From: Ziziphus jujuba
Lineage: Eukaryota; Streptophyta; Magnoliopsida; Rosales; Rhamnaceae
Reading direction: 5' to 3'
Assembly (NCBI RefSeq): GCF_031755915.1
Contig: NC_083382.1
Coordinates: forward strand, 30,186,001 to 30,250,000
Length of the DNA stretch: 64,000 bases
The notes beneath the pieces are model-generated. The model was not told the origin of the DNA, did no database searches, and worked only from the letters and a program-made list of their open reading frames with translations. Numbering within the stretch: the stretch's first letter is position 1; every line of letters begins with the position of its first letter. The position numbers were made by a program, and so were the translations under genes. Shown here piece after piece: positions 60,059-64,000 of the stretch.

Positions 60059-60504
60059 TGTGAAGTCCGGCCGCACCAACCAACCTCACCAACCACAGTC
60101 GCACCAACCTCACCAACCACAGCCACCATTGTTGACAGCCACCATTGTTGACATGCTGCACCGATCAACAATTGTGGGCTAAGATGTTGAAAAGTGTGGC
60201 CTTGTAAGCCTATAAATAGGCTCCTTACCTTTGCATGAAAACCAAGCCAAGAGAGCAATCTCAATCCTCCCAAGTGAGGAGAATTGAGAGAAAACTCCAA
60301 GAGAGAGAGTTGTTTAAGTTCCAGAGAGAACTTGAGAGAAGAGTGAGCAATTCCAGAGAGAATTGGAGAGTGCAGAGAGAGGTTCCACGAGAGAATCCTC
60401 CATGAGAGAAGTTTTTATTTTTGTATTCTATTTTTAAAAGATTAATAGAATTCTTTTATTTTCTTCTCATATTTCTTCTCTAAAGTGGTCAGAGAACCAC
60501 AACA
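60059..60504 (+). repeat. 3' LTR of copia
   Basis: 446 bp. Differs from the 5' LTR at three sites (G/A near base 11, T/C near base 41, A/G in TTTTTAARAG). Confidence 0.95.
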
Positions 60505-63432
60505 TAGGCAAGCTCTACAATTGAAATCAAGAATAAAAATATGAGATAAAATTCAAATAATCTTGTTTGAGATATACTCATTTCTTAACAACTTTTTAAT
60601 AAAAAAAAAAAAATAGACTTCATAAATCTAAAAGGAAAAGATAAAAAAAATATATATTAAAGAATTCGATAAACAAATTAGACAAAATATAATTGGTTTT
60701 ATTTCCTTTAAACATGAAAAATAACAAAATATTAACTACAAGCAAATATAAAAAGAACTACTAATTAGAAGCATAAACTTGCCTGGAGCAATATATCCAT
60801 ATGTGCCGACAATTATGGTTTGATTTGATGAATCCGGATCAAGGAGTTTAGCTGTGCCAAAATCAGAAACGACAGCCTCCAGTTCTGCGTTCAGTAAAAT
60901 GTTGTTGCTGGTTACATCGCGATGAACAATTGGTGGAGTGCGATCATGATGCATGTAACACAAGGCATGCACTATGCCTTTTATAATATTCACCCTTTTG
61001 CTCCAGTCCAATTCCACAGCCTCTGCATCGTTGTTCAGGACACAAAACAAGCTTCCTCTTTCCATGTATTCATAAATCAAAAACATGCATCTTTTGTTCA
61101 AACAAAAACCATGAAGTCTCACAATGTTCCTGTGGCGTATTTCCGTCAATGTTTTGACCTCGTTCATGAAACTCTTCCTCAAATTTGGCTGTTCAACCTC
61201 TGAACCATGCAGCTTCTTCAAGGCAACTACTTTTCCACCAGGTAGTTGTGCTCTGTAGACACTTCCATAACCACCGGTTCCAATGCAATATCTAATGTCA
61301 AAGTCCTCTGTTGCTTCTATGATGTCATGGTAAGCAATTTTTCCATCATAATTCAAAATGAAAAAGATATCTCCATTCTTTGCTCTTATCTTAGAAACTG
61401 GTTGACCTTTATTGTTTTTAAATCGACGGGCATAGGACAGAGCTCCAAGCATTACTAATAACAAGGCAAGGAAAACCGAGATGAGAACGATGGCTCTGAT
61501 TATGTAAGAGAATTTTTTGTTTTTGTGGTTTTTTGCTCCAACACCTTGATCAGTTGGTGGGCTATTTTGAAAGCAAAGACTGATACCTGTGACATTACCG
61601 CATAAATCTGGATTGCCAACAAATGCACCCACTGGAAAATGATTGGCTAGCTCATCTGGGATTGGACCTTTTAAACGATTATAAGACAAGTTGATTTGAT
61701 AGAATGATCGAAGAGAAGAGGGAATACTTCCACTGAGATTGTTGTAGGCTAGGTTCAAGATGGTGAAGTTTTTCAGTTTTTGGAGTTGAGAAGGTATTTC
61801 ACCACCAATGGAGTTGTAACTAAGGTCCAAAGTACTTTCCGAAAGGGTACATATCTTGTTTGGAATGGTTCCATTTAACCGGTTATGCGACAAATTAAGA
61901 TAATTCATGCTCTCTAGACAATCACCAAAAGACGGCATGACTGGACTGGTGAGGTTGTTGAAACTAAGATCTAGATATGTTAAATTCTTCAAATTCCCTA
62001 TCCCCGCCGGCAAGGAACCACTCAATTGGTTTTGATGAAGGGTCACCCTTTTCATTTTGGTTAAATTACAAATAGCCGAAGGAATTGGACCTGTTAAGCT
62101 GTTATTCCAAAGATTCAAATAGGTAAGATTTTTTAGATTTCCAACTTCTTGGGGGATGGATCCGTTCAATTGGTTGGAGCTAAGATACAGAAAATTCAAA
62201 TTGGTTAAATGAAACAATGTTGAAGGCAATGGTCCAGTGAACATATTATAGGATAAAAGCAGAGTTTGTAGGTTGACTAGCTTTCCTATTTCTGAAGGGA
62301 TGGATCCGTTCAATTGGTTGGAGTCAAGATACAGTTCGGACAAATTAGTTAATCGACCCAAAGTTGGAGGTATTTGTCCATTGAACATATTACCACCTAG
62401 GTCTAGATGAGTAAGGTTTGTCAGATTCCATATCTGTGAAGGGACTGAACCATTAAATTGGTTACTATATAGGGACAAGTAAGTTAATTTGGTTAGTTGA
62501 CCAAGAGTCGAGGGGAGTGAACCATTGAGCATGTTCCCAAGAAGGTCTAGACTTTGAAGGTTCCTTAGCTTTCCTACTTCCAGAGGAATTGTACCACTTA
62601 TTTGGTTTGAGGCAAGTGATAGAGTAGTTAGTCTGGTTAATTGACCTATCGTTGACGGGAGTGGTCCACTGAGCATGTTACCGGACAGAGACAAGGAAAT
62701 CAAATAATTAAGCTTCCCTATGTCCCATGGGATGGAACCATTAATTGCATTATAAGAAGCTGTAAGCTCCACCAACTGGTCAAGGCATGCCAATGAATTA
62801 GGCAACTCACCTTCGATTTTGTTGCTGGAAATATCCAGGTGAGTGAGGTTGAACAAAAGACCAAGTGTTGAGGGCATTCGACCATTGATTTGGTTGGAGC
62901 TCAAATTTAAGACACGGAGATTGCTCAAATTTCCTAATTGAGGAGGAATCGAACCGTTGATAAGATTGTAAGAAATGTCAAGCCTCAACAATTGGGAGAG
63001 GTTTCCAAGTGAAAGAGGTAAATCACCTGTAAGATTATTGTTGGAGAGGTTCAAGTAGGCCAGCTTTGAAAGCGTACCTATTGCTGGCGGGATGCTCCCA
63101 ACGAATCCAGCTTCAGCAAGATTAAGATGGACTAAATTTGGGAAAGAAGAGCTGTTAAGAAATCTGCCAAGCCTTTTTTGCACCTTGGAATTGTGAGGTA
63201 GAGAAATATGAGTAATGCTTCCAAAATGATTGCAAGTAATACCAGACAAGTTGCAAGGAGACAGAGTGCTGGTGTTGAGAGAGTCATGAGTCCACCACCC
63301 AGCTTGCAGCAGAGCCTTTGCTTCTTGCTCCACAGCTAAACTTGACACATAGGAGTTAGCCGAATAGCTGCAGAAAAAAGTGGTAGCCAACAAGGCCACT
63401 ACAACACTGAAAATGGAATTGTAGGATTCCAT

Positions 63433-63884
63433 GGTTATGGTAGAGATTATAACTGGTGGAGACAATTCAAAGCAATTACAAAGACTATATTATTTGGACT
63501 CTTATGCCTCCTTTTTTTTTTTTTTTTTTTTCCTCCCATAAGAAGAAATAAATTATTATGGCAATATATAGGAATAGACGACGTACAAAAAAAAAAGACT
63601 TAATGCGTCCTTCTCCTAGTAGACTTGGACTGGAAAATCAACGGTACATGGTATTTGGTAGGCACTTTTCTGAGAAGAAGAATGTGTTTTGCCTTTTTTG
63701 CGTGGCTGTCATTTGTTCATGCATTACATGGGGGCCCAATAACTCTTTCTCCGAAATTTGCTTGATGGGCATCTACTACGTCCATGGAGGAAAATAAAAA
63801 CGTGGTTTCACAATTTTATTAACCGTGGAAGTCCACCACGCGTGCTTTATATTCCTTGGCCTTCGCTTTCTGTCTTATTTTCAA
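63433..63884. other. RLK-C upstream region
   Basis: No gene. Shares blocks with 15109-15800, for example the leader next to the ATG and the GGGGCCCAATAACTCTTTCTCCGAAA motif in part. A T run lies at 63512-63530. Confidence 0.5.
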
Positions 63885-64000
63885 AACTGGCTTTTCAACC
63901 TCAAAACTATGAAGTTTCTTGAATGCAACTAATTTGCCAATAGGTAGCCACACTTCCATATCCGCCGTTTCCAATACAATACCTGATTCAATGTCCTTAA
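63885..64000 (-). pseudogene. Fourth LRR receptor kinase fragment (glycine loop), runs off the window
   Basis: Read leftward from the edge: YCIGNGGYGSV, then in a shifted frame PIGKLVAFKKLHSFEVEKP, which is the ATP-binding loop and its Lys strand. The two parts need a frame change, and homology stops at about 63885 within the N-lobe. It is joined to RLK-C upstream DNA, so this is a truncation breakpoint. Confidence 0.7.

Larger units (their letters stand above)
54900..60504 (+). mobile_element. Young Ty1/copia retrotransposon in RLK-C exon 2
   Basis: 5605 bp with two 446-bp LTRs (54900-55345 and 60059-60504) that differ at three sites. The primer-binding site TGGTATCAGAGC follows the 5' LTR at 55348, and the purine tract GGAGGGGGAGAA precedes the 3' LTR. 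A perfect TAGGC duplication flanks it (54895-54899 and 60505-60509). It is antisense to the host gene. Gag-pol is open apart from one stop codon. Confidence 0.97.
54498..63432 (-). pseudogene. RLK-C: MIK2-like LRR receptor kinase, exon 2 split by copia
   Basis: Exon 1 is 63432-60783 (883 codons plus one base), a GC-AG intron spans 60782-60515, and exon 2 is 60514-60505 plus 54894-54498. Without the insertion the frame is open for 1018 codons. I use the ATG at 63432 because it matches RLK-A's start. Domains: signal peptide 1-25; N-cap ending CNLSGITC; ~20 LRRs; TM ~642-664; kinase with GTGGYGSVYRA (~717), VALKKL, HRDVTSNN (~836) and DFG (~857). The RD-type loop lacks the usual Lys after HRD, as in relatives. 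The copia lies between ELAY and [13 protein letters not shown], so the activation segment and C-lobe are cut off. Earlier it would have been a plasma-membrane receptor kinase. Confidence 0.92.

Noticed and set aside
63433..63465. Upstream extension of RLK-C to 63465
   Set aside because: The extension would start on TTG. RLK-A aligns from the ATG at 63432, and the upstream codons match its untranslated leader.

Overview
The window is nuclear DNA of a flowering plant, probably a eudicot. It has AT-rich intergenic DNA, intron-split receptor-kinase and galactose-mutarotase genes, and nested plant transposable elements (CACTA, Helitron, LINE, Ty3/gypsy chromovirus, Ty1/copia, TRIM, MITEs, long solo LTRs). 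The species cannot be fixed from sequence alone. No bacterial, organellar, CRISPR, rRNA or tRNA feature was seen.

Host genes lie mainly on the minus strand and form a decaying cluster of MIK2-like leucine-rich-repeat receptor kinases (RLKs). RLK-A (11830-15108) has a nonsense codon, a substitution in the kinase and a 1-bp frameshift. RLK-B (48697-51012) is broken in many places. RLK-C (54498-63432) would be an intact 1018-codon gene if a young copia element had not landed in its second exon. Four relics are also present: second-exon remnants at 7232-7320 and 52649-52797, a first-exon start at about 25595-25639, and a glycine-loop piece at the right edge. A galactose mutarotase (aldose 1-epimerase) pseudogene stretches over 13 kb (32975-45910), with three roughly 3-kb solo LTRs in its introns. 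A small 3' piece of a second mutarotase copy sits at 16350-16403. Matching flanks (6.3-8.1 kb with 51.7-54.2 kb; 15.06-16.41 kb with 25.6-33.05 kb) show that the locus grew by segmental duplication.

Layout. 1-82 solo-LTR end. 83-5806 CACTA remnant with a TNPA-like pseudogene. 5807-8112 duplicated intergenic block. 8113-11535 Helitron, whose empty site survives in the paralogous block. 11830-16412 RLK-A and its upstream region. 16896-24950 LINE, split by a tandem LTR-internal-LTR-internal-LTR chromovirus (17461-23619). 25006-25343 MITE with 9-bp target duplications. 27181-32662 degenerate copia carrying a TRIM. 32975-45910 mutarotase pseudogene. 45943-47900 diverged LTR-like sequence. 48213-48498 foldback MITE. 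48697-64000 RLK-B, relic, RLK-C with copia, and RLK fragment.

The most unusual object is the tandem chromovirus. Each of its two identical internal units keeps one open 757-codon frame that joins gag and protease directly to the integrase C-terminus and a chromodomain. Reverse transcriptase, RNase H and the integrase core are missing. It looks like a non-autonomous element that kept its particle protein and its chromatin-reading module.
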